Positions 25,226-33,784 of a DNA stretch of 64,000 nucleotides are shown piece after piece; positions within the stretch are counted from its first letter, which is position 1; every line of letters begins with the position of its first letter. The notes under the pieces were generated by a model. The model saw only the letters and a program-made list of their open reading frames with translations, ran no database searches and had not been told where the DNA came from. The stretch covers positions 35,221 through 99,220 of the forward strand of contig JAVMKI010000059.1 of the NCBI GenBank assembly GCA_031732755.1. The letters run 5' to 3'. This DNA is from Contendibacter sp031732755. Lineage in GTDB: Bacteria; Pseudomonadota; Gammaproteobacteria; Competibacterales; Competibacteraceae. Made by a program: the position numbers and the translations under genes.

Positions 25226-26358
25226 GGCCCGTTCCCTCCCCCGCCGGACGGGGCCGGTGCAGGTGGCCGCCGCCGGACCGCGCCGGGTGGGCTTCTCGAC
25301 GCGGCGGCGGGCGTCTCCCGTACTGGGGGTTCCGGTGGACTCGCCAAGCTGGCCCGTGTCCAACGGTCGAGGGGTTCGACAGCGACCTGGAAATAATGCG
25401 CAACCCCCGCATACCCCAGGCGGCGATCCTGGTACGCTCGCGCCAGCCGGTCCGCGCCGGCGGCATCCCCGGCGTTCAGACAGTCCTGATAGGCCTGAAT
25501 CATCCGCACGGAATCGCGATGGACCCGCGCCAACGTCGCGGCATACAGTACGCCACGGACATCCAGCAGACGCTGCCAGGCGATCCGCCGCGCTTCGGGA
25601 GCAAGGGCGAGGACCTGATCGAGCCGGTCGGCCTGCCGCTCGGCGGTCCCGGCGATGGCGGTCCAGGCTTCGCCGAGCACTGTTTTCACCTCCCGCTGGA
25701 AGTCGCACCGCAGGGCCGCATCCAGCACGCGGGCCAGCACGCGGGCTTCCACCAGCCGTTGCCCCCAATCCGGAGCGACCGACCGGTGGGCGGTTTCGGG
25801 GGCGGTCAGATAAGTAGCCAGGCGCGCCGGCTCGATCCGCATCGGCCCGTCGGGATGCTCGCGCAAAAAATCGACCAGCACCCGCGCGATTTCGTAACGG
25901 TGCTCGTCCGGCAGCCGGTCAACGGGCGTCGAGGCGCCCGCGTCGGTAGCGCCGGCGCTGGCCCCGTTCCAAGCGCGCGCCAACTCCTGCGTGGTCGCTT
26001 CGATCCACTGGCCCGCCTGGACCTGATCGGCTTCCAGCGCCTCGATGGTAAGCGATTCGGTGGTCGGTTGATCGAGAACGGCGGCCACCAGGTCCGCGTG
26101 CAGCGCGCCGCCCGCCAAAATCATTGCGAGCCGCTGGCGGACTGCCATTTGTGGATCGGCCTCACCCTCGACCGGTAGAGCTGCGTCCGCGATCTGAATA
26201 TTGCCTTCCATCCGAGGTGGGGATAAGGGCTGATCGGTCTCCTTCTGGAAGGGCTCTGATGCGGCCAGTTGGTCCGCTGCCGTCGCCATCGGGATCCGGG
26301 CTGCCAGATAGGTTCCCAGGTAGAGGGGATTCACGTGAACATTCTGTGGAGCGCTCAT
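25222..26358 (-). CDS. Hypothetical helical protein in the trb operon
   Basis: The 378-residue soluble protein is almost all helix, with a Pro-rich C-terminal tail (PPPAPAPSGGGGNGP). I recognise no motif. It overlaps the next gene by four bases and is preceded by a tetramer-repeat array. It may be an accessory transfer or cargo-coupling protein. The position between the trb genes and ardC is the only clue. Confidence 0.65.
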   Translation of the reverse strand: MSAPQNVHVNPLYLGTYLAARIPMATAADQLAASEPFQKETDQPLSPPRMEGNIQIADAALPVEGEADPQMAVRQRLAMILAGGALHADLVAAVLDQPTTESLTIEALEADQVQAGQWIEATTQELARAWNGASAGATDAGASTPVDRLPDEHRYEIARVLVDFLREHPDGPMRIEPARLATYLTAPETAHRSVAPDWGQRLVEARVLARVLDAALRCDFQREVKTVLGEAWTAIAGTAERQADRLDQVLALAPEARRIAWQRLLDVRGVLYAATLARVHRDSVRMIQAYQDCLNAGDAAGADRLARAYQDRRLGYAGVAHYFQVAVEPLDRWTRASLASPPEPPVRETPAAASRSPPGAVRRRPPAPAPSGGGGNGP

Positions 26359-26398
26359 GCTTTCACCTCGGCGGAGGTCGCTCGAAGAGCGAATGGAT

Positions 26399-26498
26399 GA
26401 GTGATCATGTGAGTCAGTGAGTTTATGAGTCTATACGTCAGTGAGTCAGTAAGTCGATAAGTCAGTGAATATTTGAGTCGGTGAGCGAGTGAGTCATT
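26399..26498. repeat. GAGT tetramer array A (candidate ParG-type boxes)
   Basis: One hundred bases read in strict 4-bp phase as GAGT or a variant (AAGT, GAGC) alternating with 4-bp spacers such as CAGT, TTAT, CTAT and CGAT, giving an 8-bp period. It fills the gap between two leftward genes. The same array type occurs at 36852, 37804 and 49182. Confidence 0.85.
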
Positions 26499-26512
26499 AT
26501 GCCGGCCTGGCG

Positions 26513-27490
26513 TCATCGCGCGGTCACCGCAGGCGCCAAGGGCGACAAACCGGCACGCAGGATGACCCGACCATCCGCCGCCCGGTACAGCAGCGCCGGA
26601 ACCTTATTGGCCTGAAGCCGACCGAACAACGCCTGATTGCGAGCCAGCGCCAACTTGGCCTGGGCGTCGGTGCGAAACTCGCCAACGTGCCGCGTCATCC
26701 AGCGCGCCAGCCCTTCGGTGTCGGTGGGCGGCAGCAGACCCAAGACCCGGGGAAGCTGACGCTTCGAGGCTTCGAGCACCACGACCGGCACCCAGCGGAC
26801 CCGGAGCCTGCCATCCGTGATAGCTTGGCGCAGGAGGCGCCACTGTTGGTGGCAATACGGGCAATAGGGATCGATGAACACATAGACCAGCGGGGCGTCA
26901 CGGGCGCCTTCTTCGATCGTGGTCGCTTGACCGAGATCCGCCCAGACCGCTTCGGGACCAGTCGCTCCCCGAACCAGGGTTTCCACCGCCGCCAAGGAGT
27001 CATCGAGCGCCGCCGCCACCGCCGGCGGCGAACCGTCCGTCAGTCCGGCAGATGGTGGGGGAACGGGATCCATCCCACCGAGTAGCGGCTCAAGCCCCTC
27101 GCGGCGCTGGCGGGCCGGATCGAGGATGACCGGGACCGCCGCCGTGGTATCGAGCTTGAGTAGCCCACCGGAGTCGTACACCTGCCCCCGGATCATCAAG
27201 CCGCGCGGGCTGGTGACATAGGTCTGCTGGCCAGCCGGAGTCTCGATCGTCCAGAAGGGCAAATCGCCCACCACCCCGCGCCTGGCCAGCCGACCTCCAC
27301 GGTCCAGCAGCGTTTGAATCGCCGCTGGGTACGCTCCGGCAGGCGCCGGGGCGACCGGAGGTGAAACGGGGACACCCGCCGACGGGGCGGGTGGCTCGGT
27401 GGGTAACGGGTCCGGCGCGGCGATCCGGGGGTTCGCGACGCCCGCGACCAGGAAGGCAATGGAAAGCGTAGGGAGAAATCGGCCGTTCAT
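26513..27490 (-). CDS. trbB: TrbB-like periplasmic thiol:disulfide oxidoreductase (DsbC/DsbG type)
   Basis: The 325-residue protein has a signal peptide (LPTLSIAFLVAGVANP) and a Pro-rich linker. A DsbC/G-like dimer-and-thioredoxin arrangement follows, with the active site CPYC in VYVFIDPYCPYCHQQW and the cis-Pro region VPALLYRAADG. It should isomerise or form disulfides in periplasmic transfer proteins. IncI plasmids carry the trio trbA-trbB-trbC; here the DsbC-like gene lies just past the coupling-protein gene in the same operon. The start ATG 27490 is 17 bp after the upstream stop. Confidence 0.85.
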   Translation of the reverse strand: MNGRFLPTLSIAFLVAGVANPRIAAPDPLPTEPPAPSAGVPVSPPVAPAPAGAYPAAIQTLLDRGGRLARRGVVGDLPFWTIETPAGQQTYVTSPRGLMIRGQVYDSGGLLKLDTTAAVPVILDPARQRREGLEPLLGGMDPVPPPSAGLTDGSPPAVAAALDDSLAAVETLVRGATGPEAVWADLGQATTIEEGARDAPLVYVFIDPYCPYCHQQWRLLRQAITDGRLRVRWVPVVVLEASKRQLPRVLGLLPPTDTEGLARWMTRHVGEFRTDAQAKLALARNQALFGRLQANKVPALLYRAADGRVILRAGLSPLAPAVTAR

Positions 27491-27507
27491 CGTGCGCTCC
27501 AGCAGGG

Positions 27508-29985
27508 TCAGTCCGAGCGAATCCGCTCGCGGTTCGGTTCCACTTGGGCGAGGACGTCCCCGGCATCGAGCACCCCAAGGCTGCTCACCGCCGCGAGCGG
27601 CAGCGCATCCGAGCGGTGGGCCGGAGCGGGATTCAGGTGGGCGAAATCGGGATCGAGCCGGCGCGCTGCTTCCTGGAATCCGATGGGAGTGATCGGGGTA
27701 ACCTGGACGGTTTCCAGGTCGGAACCAGTCCCCGACAGTCCATCGTCCGGTTGGTCCTGATAGACGGCCAGCGGGGGTTGCCCGGCGCCGAGACCGACGT
27801 GGTACAGCGTCTCTTCCTCCGCCGGCGTCACCATCTCCTCCCCCTCCTCGACCGTGGCCAACGCAGCGACGAACTCGCGCTCCTGGGTCCGACAGGTGTC
27901 CAGCACCCAGGTGATCAGGCCCGTCACGAAGGGGGCTGGATCATCGCTCCGACGCAGCGCCGCCAGTTCGGGACGGTGGGGGAGGTTCAGGAGGTCCAGC
28001 AGCGCGTTCGGCGTGTCCAGAATCGCGCCGATGGCCGCGCGCAGGCCGTCCGGATCGGGCCATCGCAATGCCTCGGGCATCGCCGGCCGGTCCTGCTGGG
28101 CCTGAATGGCGTCCGGGGTTTGCGGCAAGAGTTCGATAAAGCGGTTGAGCCGATAGGCCGGAGCGGTGGGCGGCCGGGCGTAGAACAACTCGGCGCGAAT
28201 CAGGGTGGACCCTTGAAAGATGTGCGCCTGCCCCGCCCGCTGGTCGCGGAGGTCGAGCAGGTCGATCCGCGAGCGCTTCTCCACGCCCGCGCTGCGGGTA
28301 TCGTGATAATAATGGCTGAGCCAGGCGTTGTCGTGGCGGGCGAAGCCGCTGGTCGGGGTCACCCAGGCTTCGCCGGCGGTTTTTTGAAACAGTTCGAAGG
28401 TCTCCTGCGCATCCTCGATCTTCATGGCGATCTTGATCAGGGTGTTGCCGAAGATCGCCGCCGCTTCTTCCTTGGATTCCTTGCCGAAGCTCGGGGAATC
28501 CTGGCCGCCGAAGCACACCGCGAACCCCAGCGCGCGGGCCTGCGCGGCCACCACCGCGAAGCCCTTGACCGCGTAGTAGCCGTACTCGTCGTTGAAGTCG
28601 AGAAACGGCGACGGGGCGTTGAGCGGCTTGCTGACGATCACCTCCCGATGGGTGCCCTCCAGCCGCGCCCCCAGACCGACCGCCAGCATAGTCTTCATCG
28701 CGGCGACGATCACTTTGCCCAGGCTGGCCAGCTCGTCGGGACTCTTCTCCAACGCCGGCAACTGCACCAGCAGGATGCGGCGGTTGAGCACCAGGTCGGC
28801 GAAGTCCACTTCCCCTTGCCGGACCCGGTAGATGTGGCCGTACACGTCCGCCAGTTGGGTCAGCATCCGGTTGAATTGATTGATCAGGTAGCCGTGCTGC
28901 ACGTAGGTTTGCGGCTCCGGCTGGGTCGGGTAGCTCCGCGCGCGGATGACCTCGGCGGTGAACGGAACCTCCGGGTTTTGCTGTTCCCAGAGCTGGCGCG
29001 GCTCCCGGAACCCCGGCACGCTGTCCAGATAGTGCTGCAGGCCGGCCTGGACGGCGGCCGGCAGGGTGAAGCCGTCCACCTGATACGCGGCGCGCAGGGA
29101 CCAGTCGATCAGCGCATCGAGCGGCAAGGCCCGGCGCAGCGCCAGCACGTCGAAGGTGAATGGCTCGCCCCGTTCGTCCACGCCCCGGTCGCGCAGCGCC
29201 ACCAGCACCCGGACCACCACGGTCAGCAGGCCGATGGCCTTGTCCTTCCAGGTCGCCGAATCGCCGCCCGCCTCCGCCATCTGCGCCACCAGCAACTGGG
29301 TCAGGGTGTCGGCGGAGCCAGTGGCAAACGGGTTGAAGGTATTGCTGAGCCGTCGTTCCACCGGTGCATCCGGATCCACGGTCGCGGCGCCGGTCAGGTA
29401 GTTGACCACGTACAGGTCATCCTCGCGCCCGCAGGCCCGGGCCAGCGCGAACGTCTTCGCCCACAGCGCGGTATCGCCCTTGGCGTCCTTGAAGGCGAAG
29501 CCGGACCCCCACAGCAGCGCCTGGGCCGCCAGCCCGAGCATCGCTTCGGTCTTGCCGGCGCCGGTTCCGCCCAGGATCAGCAGATGGGTGCGGACTTCGT
29601 CCTCGGTCACGTACAACTCGGCGCCGGACCGCCGGTCGTTACCGAGATGGAACACCCCGCGCGCGCGGTGGCATGCCGTCTCCGATCCGGGCTTGAGATC
29701 GTGGGGATCGGTACCCCGATAACGGTCGGGCAATTTCAGCGGCAATCGAGGCTTGAGGCGCCAACCCACCACGACCAGGACCATTCCCGCCAGCAGGCCG
29801 AGGTCCAGCACGGCCGGATACCGATACACCACCCCGGCCCCTACCAGGCTCGCCACGCCCAGGAGGCGCGGCTGGCGGCACGCGCGCTGGAACCGCTGGA
29901 ACGGCGTCTGAATGTCGCGCAGGTAAAATCGGGGATGGACCACCTGACCGGGATCGACCCCGCGCGGGAGCGTGGAATGGGACAT
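27508..29985 (-). CDS. trbC: Type IV coupling ATPase, DotL/TrbC family
   Basis: The 825-residue protein has two N-terminal membrane helices (LLGVASLVGAGVVYRY, LLAGMVLVVVGWRL). Walker A is GGTGAGKTEAM near residue 139, FKDAKGDTALW follows, and Walker B-like FLDFNDEYGYYAV lies further on. This pattern fits DotL of the type IVB system and TrbC of IncI plasmids, which bring the relaxase-DNA complex to the secretion channel. It sits between trbB and the DotM gene, its known partner. The C-terminal 150 residues are acidic and likely bind adaptors. Confidence 0.9.
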   Translation of the reverse strand: MSHSTLPRGVDPGQVVHPRFYLRDIQTPFQRFQRACRQPRLLGVASLVGAGVVYRYPAVLDLGLLAGMVLVVVGWRLKPRLPLKLPDRYRGTDPHDLKPGSETACHRARGVFHLGNDRRSGAELYVTEDEVRTHLLILGGTGAGKTEAMLGLAAQALLWGSGFAFKDAKGDTALWAKTFALARACGREDDLYVVNYLTGAATVDPDAPVERRLSNTFNPFATGSADTLTQLLVAQMAEAGGDSATWKDKAIGLLTVVVRVLVALRDRGVDERGEPFTFDVLALRRALPLDALIDWSLRAAYQVDGFTLPAAVQAGLQHYLDSVPGFREPRQLWEQQNPEVPFTAEVIRARSYPTQPEPQTYVQHGYLINQFNRMLTQLADVYGHIYRVRQGEVDFADLVLNRRILLVQLPALEKSPDELASLGKVIVAAMKTMLAVGLGARLEGTHREVIVSKPLNAPSPFLDFNDEYGYYAVKGFAVVAAQARALGFAVCFGGQDSPSFGKESKEEAAAIFGNTLIKIAMKIEDAQETFELFQKTAGEAWVTPTSGFARHDNAWLSHYYHDTRSAGVEKRSRIDLLDLRDQRAGQAHIFQGSTLIRAELFYARPPTAPAYRLNRFIELLPQTPDAIQAQQDRPAMPEALRWPDPDGLRAAIGAILDTPNALLDLLNLPHRPELAALRRSDDPAPFVTGLITWVLDTCRTQEREFVAALATVEEGEEMVTPAEEETLYHVGLGAGQPPLAVYQDQPDDGLSGTGSDLETVQVTPITPIGFQEAARRLDPDFAHLNPAPAHRSDALPLAAVSSLGVLDAGDVLAQVEPNRERIRSD

Positions 29986-30003
29986 CGTGGATCGGCCCCG
30001 TGC

Positions 30004-30543
30004 TTACCGGTCGAGCCGGCCCGCCGCTTCACTGCGGGCCGGGCTAACCGAGTTGGCGGCGGGATCGTCGACCCGCGCCGGTGGGGGCCATTCGCCGCGA
30101 TCAGGGCGCGGCAGCGGCGTCCGGGTTACCGGCGCCACCGGTTCGCCCTGGCCCGCGCCGTTGCGGGTGGGCACGGCGAGCCGGTCGCCCTCCACCGGCA
30201 GGAAGAACAGAAACCAGATCGCGAACAGGATGGCCAGCCCGGCGGCGCCTCGCGCCAGCCACGCCGTCCACCGCCGCGGAGATCGGGTCAACCGGTCGAG
30301 CTGGCGCAGCGCTTCGGCCTCGGTGGGATAAGTCGCCAGCACCCGGCGATGGCCTGAAGTCTCCGACTCCACCGCGAACTCGGCGACCAGCGCATGGCCG
30401 CCGCGCTCCGGCGCCGACTCCACCCGGAGATCGAGCGCACGGACGCCAGCCAGGGAAATCAGCGTCAGGTGGTCGACTTGACGCGCCAGCAGAACGGTAG
30501 TCGTCAGCCGAAGCGTCGGCATGGCGGGATTCACGTGAAACAT
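30004..30543 (-). CDS. Hypothetical membrane-anchored protein between dotM and dotL
   Basis: The 179-residue protein has a soluble N-terminal domain of about 105 residues, one transmembrane helix (GLAILFAIWFLFFLPVEG) and a Pro-rich tail. I do not recognise the family. It lies between the DotM and DotL genes, whose products form the coupling complex, so it may be part of that complex. Two starts are near each other (ATG 30543 and ATG 30522). Confidence 0.6.
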   Translation of the reverse strand: MFHVNPAMPTLRLTTTVLLARQVDHLTLISLAGVRALDLRVESAPERGGHALVAEFAVESETSGHRRVLATYPTEAEALRQLDRLTRSPRRWTAWLARGAAGLAILFAIWFLFFLPVEGDRLAVPTRNGAGQGEPVAPVTRTPLPRPDRGEWPPPARVDDPAANSVSPARSEAAGRLDR

Positions 30544-30565
30544 GGGCTCCCTCCAGATGGGGCGC

Positions 30566-31732
30566 TCAGGGATAGTCTTCCGCCGCCGGCGCGTCCCGAC
30601 TCGACGGGCGGGTGGCGCGCGGGAGGGCGGCGGCCAGCGCCTCCACCGCGCCTTCCACCGCTGGACCGGACAGCGCGCTCCCCATCCGCCGCTCGGCGGT
30701 GTAGTGCGCGCAAGCTCCCAGCGCTTCGACGAACGGCGCCCGGCGGCCCAGCGAGGTCAGGGCGTACCACAGCGGACGGTCCACCCCCTTGAGCCAGGTG
30801 AACAGGGCCGGCGGGAGCACGCCTCCCCGGCGCGCCTCGTCTAGCAAGCGCATTAGCACGGTGTGGGTGTAGCCATGCTGGCCGATCACTTCCTGGATCG
30901 CGGCATGATCGAGATAGGAGCGCGTCGCCTGGATGAGCCGCCGATAATCGGCCGCCACCGGCCGATAGTCGTTGCGCTTGCGCCGCGCGGCTCGCCAGGC
31001 CAGCTCGCGCAGCCCGGCAAAGGCCTGCCGGTCGAGGTCGGCGGCGGCTCGTTCGTCGGTCGTAACGGACGCAACGGCGCGCAGCGCGAACAGGCCGGCC
31101 AAGGCTTGGGCGTGAGGGGGCAATGCGTCCGCGCCGCGCCACGGTTCGCCCAACTGGCGCGCCAGTGCCGTCCGGGTCCGTTCGCGGTGCAATTCTGGCG
31201 GCTCGGCTGCCGGATCCACCAGCAAATCGAACCGATCGACGAACGCCCATTCCGCCAGCGCCATCCCCCAGCGGGGATGGTCGAGCGCGAGATGGATGTT
31301 CCCGCGCCGCAAGGCGTGCAGGGCATACGGCCATTGCGCCCCCATCGCCTCCGCCAGCCCGCGCAGATCGAAGCGGCGACGGAACCGTTCCGCCGGATGC
31401 AGCGCCAGCAATCCCACGCCTACCACGACCAGTCCCATCACCACCGGCCAGCGCCATACCCGGCCGACCTGGTCCAGCAAGCGGCCCCACAGAGCGACCG
31501 ATACCGGGGCCGGTGCCGCTAGAACGTCGCGCACGGCGTTCGCCAGTGCCTGGCTTTCAGTATCACCAGCCCCGAGTCGATGCAGCAGGTCGAGTTCGGC
31601 CAGCTTGAGGCGCAAGGTCAGCGCCACCAGATCGGCGCCCAGGAACTGCCACGCCACCCAACCGACGCCCAGGGCCAGCCCGGTCATCCACAGCCACTCG
31701 AAGGGATCGTGGGATCGGTCGCCGCCGCTCAT
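30566..31732 (-). CDS. trbA: T4BSS coupling-complex protein DotM/IcmP (TrbA)
   Basis: The 388-residue protein has two or three N-terminal helices (WMTGLALGVGWVAWQF, WPVVMGLVVVGVGLLAL) and a conserved cytoplasmic domain with HPRWGMALAEWAFVDRF, GYTHTVLMRLLDEARRGGVL and FTWLKGVDRPLWYAL. These match DotM/IcmP and IncI TrbA. DotM binds DotL and helps recruit substrates. ATG 31732 gives the family length; the frame extends upstream to 31840 without similarity. It is upstream of the dotL gene in the same operon. Confidence 0.88.
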   Translation of the reverse strand: MSGGDRSHDPFEWLWMTGLALGVGWVAWQFLGADLVALTLRLKLAELDLLHRLGAGDTESQALANAVRDVLAAPAPVSVALWGRLLDQVGRVWRWPVVMGLVVVGVGLLALHPAERFRRRFDLRGLAEAMGAQWPYALHALRRGNIHLALDHPRWGMALAEWAFVDRFDLLVDPAAEPPELHRERTRTALARQLGEPWRGADALPPHAQALAGLFALRAVASVTTDERAAADLDRQAFAGLRELAWRAARRKRNDYRPVAADYRRLIQATRSYLDHAAIQEVIGQHGYTHTVLMRLLDEARRGGVLPPALFTWLKGVDRPLWYALTSLGRRAPFVEALGACAHYTAERRMGSALSGPAVEGAVEALAAALPRATRPSSRDAPAAEDYP

Positions 31733-31745
31733 CGTCCGGCTCCGG

Positions 31746-31934
31746 CTAGGCGCTCGCGGTCGCAGCCACATCCGGCGGCGCGGCGGCGCAAGCCCGGTCA
31801 TGGCGGGCTTCGGTGTCAGGATCGCCGCTGGGTCGATCACCGTCCTCGTCGGCGGGATGGACCCGCAGCTCGGGCGGCGGCAGCGCCGGGACTCGCGTGC
31901 GCGACTTCATCTGTTCGAACGTGGATTGCAGCAT
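31746..31934 (-). CDS. Short hypothetical protein upstream of dotM
   Basis: A 62-residue frame, Pro- and Asp-rich, starts at ATG 31934 with GAGGAAAA upstream and ends 13 bp before the DotM start. Its placement fills an otherwise empty gap in a tightly packed operon. No domain is visible. It may be real or a chance frame. Confidence 0.35.
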   Translation of the reverse strand: MLQSTFEQMKSRTRVPALPPPELRVHPADEDGDRPSGDPDTEARHDRACAAAPPDVAATASA

Positions 31935-31983
31935 CGCGGTTTTCCTCGATATTGATAAAAGGGTGGATGGGATGGCGGCGGCG

Positions 31984-33201
31984 CTAGGGCGTCGGCGGAT
32001 CGGGCGACGATGGCGTGGTCACAGCGGGCGCGGAGTGGCCGGTCGCGCTGGTCGAACCCGGGTTGACCAGCCGGTTGGCCGCCACCAGCTCCGCCAGCAG
32101 CGGGCCACGCTGGTGGGCATCCGCACCGGTGGCGACCTGCTCGGCCAGCAGCAATTCCAGCCGCTCGCCCTGGCGGAAGCGCAAATAGGTTAGGTTGAGC
32201 TGGAGCGCCGCCATGTAGGCCAGTTCCCGCAACACGGCCGCCTCGGGACTGCCGGCGATGCCGGCGTACCAGGACGGCGACGCGTAGCGCCGATCCACCT
32301 CGGTCTTGAGCAGTTCGGCGTAGGAAATCTGTTCCGGGAGCTGGGCCTGCAACGCAGCGAGGTGCTCGTCGGCCCTGGATTCCCGCCAAACCCGCTCCAG
32401 CCAGCCCCGCAAGGCGGCCGAGGGCACGCGTAGCGCCAGCGCGTGGTTCAACGCATGGCGCGCCACCGACAACCGGCCTTCGTAGACTTTCTTGCGCATC
32501 CAGAACGCCATCCCCTGCGGCGTGCCTTGCAGGTCCTTGGGCAAATCGTCCAGCGGATACGGATCGACCAGGTTATCGATGAACCGCCGGGCGTCCAGCA
32601 CCCGATCTGGATTGAAACTCAACACCTCGGGCAGGTAGCTGTTGGGTCGGGTCGAGTCGGGCGCCGCCCCGACCCCGGAACCCGATAACAGGGTTTCGGC
32701 CAGAAAGGGGGCGTTCGGCCGCACGCTCGCCCGGCTGCAACCCCGCACGCCGACATCCTCCGGCGCGCAATAGTCGGCCAGATAGGCTTCAACCATCGCC
32801 CGGCTCGCCGCCGTGCCGGTTTTCTCGGGGCGGCGCAGGTGATTGAACGCCCGCAGATAGGCTTCCGCCCGGTCGCGCGCCGGACCTGCCGCCGCTGCCG
32901 CGGTGGCGGATTCACAGCCGCCGGTCGGCAACATAAAGCCGATGTCCTGCTGCGCCCGCAGCGAATCCTTTTCGACCTGGGCGCCCGACTGCCGGAGCGT
33001 TTTGATTTCGGCGGACAGGTGGCTTTTCAACTCGGCGAACTGCCGGACCATTTCGCCTTTCAGTTCCTGAATGGCGGCGACCACGCAACCATCACAGTCC
33101 GCCCGCGCCACCGGCGCCATCGCGAGCCCCACCGCCGCTACCAGCACGGCGAGGCCTTCGCGGATACCACCAGGCCGGATGGGGCTACGTTCGCGATGCA
33201 C
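31984..33201 (-). CDS. traW: Periplasmic transfer protein, IcmX/TraW-like
   Basis: The 405-residue exported protein has a signal peptide (GLAVLVAAVGLAMAPVARAD) and CDGC at the mature N-terminus. The sequence then becomes helical with KSHLSAEIKTLRQSGAQVEK. It is transcribed away from a small two-helix membrane protein gene and the DotA gene. Legionella has the same divergent layout, icmX (with icmW) against icmV-dotA, and IncI plasmids have traW before traX-traY. The family call relies mainly on this synteny, length and export signal. Confidence 0.65.
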   Translation of the reverse strand: MHRERSPIRPGGIREGLAVLVAAVGLAMAPVARADCDGCVVAAIQELKGEMVRQFAELKSHLSAEIKTLRQSGAQVEKDSLRAQQDIGFMLPTGGCESATAAAAAGPARDRAEAYLRAFNHLRRPEKTGTAASRAMVEAYLADYCAPEDVGVRGCSRASVRPNAPFLAETLLSGSGVGAAPDSTRPNSYLPEVLSFNPDRVLDARRFIDNLVDPYPLDDLPKDLQGTPQGMAFWMRKKVYEGRLSVARHALNHALALRVPSAALRGWLERVWRESRADEHLAALQAQLPEQISYAELLKTEVDRRYASPSWYAGIAGSPEAAVLRELAYMAALQLNLTYLRFRQGERLELLLAEQVATGADAHQRGPLLAELVAANRLVNPGSTSATGHSAPAVTTPSSPDPPTP

Positions 33202-33283
33202 CAGCGCCTCCCATTCATATATATTGCTTTTAATAGAATAATAAACAAATATTAAAAAGGCTATCCCCCTTGGAGCTTTCCGC

Positions 33284-33784
33284 TTGCGCGATTTCCTGAA
33301 ACGACGTCTGCGCCGCTACCGCCAGGATCTGTTCGGTGGTGTCGCCGGAACGATCCATCGCTCGCGATCCCGGATCGAGGGATTGATCGCCGCGGCCACT
33401 GGGACTTCATCGAATCTCTCTTCCACCGCTCGGGCGGTCGAGGTCGGCGATCATCGTGACGGCATCATCATCGGGCCGATGGAGGATTACCGGCGACAGG
33501 CCTGGATGGCGTGGTGGCTGCTGGGGGCGGCCGGCGCCAGCACGGCCGTACTGCTGCACCGGTTGCTGCTCGGTGACCTGGGGGGCGCCCTGGCCAGTCT
33601 CGGTTCCACCGCGACCCTGCTGGGCTTGGCGCTGCATCCCGCTTACCGCTGCTGGTTGATGCGCCACCAACGCGCCGGGCCACCGCGCGTCTTCCTGACC
33701 CATCCTCTTCAGTGGTGGCCGGCCGCCTGGCCAGCCGCCGTCTCCTCGCTACGGAGCACTTCCCATGAACCGGCCGACCGTTGA
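33284..33784 (+). CDS. traX: Small membrane protein before DotA, IcmV/TraX-like
   Basis: The 166-residue protein has a basic N-terminus (MRDFLKRRLRRYRQDLFGGV) and two membrane helices (WMAWWLLGAAGASTAVLLH and ALASLGSTATLLGLALHP). IcmV in Legionella and TraX in IncI plasmids are similarly small, two-helix proteins directly before dotA/traY. The start is TTG 33284 with GGAG about nine bases upstream. Its 3' end overlaps the DotA gene by 20 bp. An AT-rich divergent promoter region lies upstream. Confidence 0.7.
   Translation: MRDFLKRRLRRYRQDLFGGVAGTIHRSRSRIEGLIAAATGTSSNLSSTARAVEVGDHRDGIIIGPMEDYRRQAWMAWWLLGAAGASTAVLLHRLLLGDLGGALASLGSTATLLGLALHPAYRCWLMRHQRAGPPRVFLTHPLQWWPAAWPAAVSSLRSTSHEPADR

Noticed and set aside
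26399..26498. CRISPR or simple microsatellite
   Set aside because: An 8-bp period with a fixed tetramer and varied AT-rich spacers is unlike CRISPR, and strand-switched copies near par genes are not expected of a random microsatellite.
27544..30357. Plus-strand open frame of 937 codons
   Set aside because: It is a shadow of the dotL and neighbouring genes in GC-rich DNA; the product is Gln/Arg/His-rich without domains.
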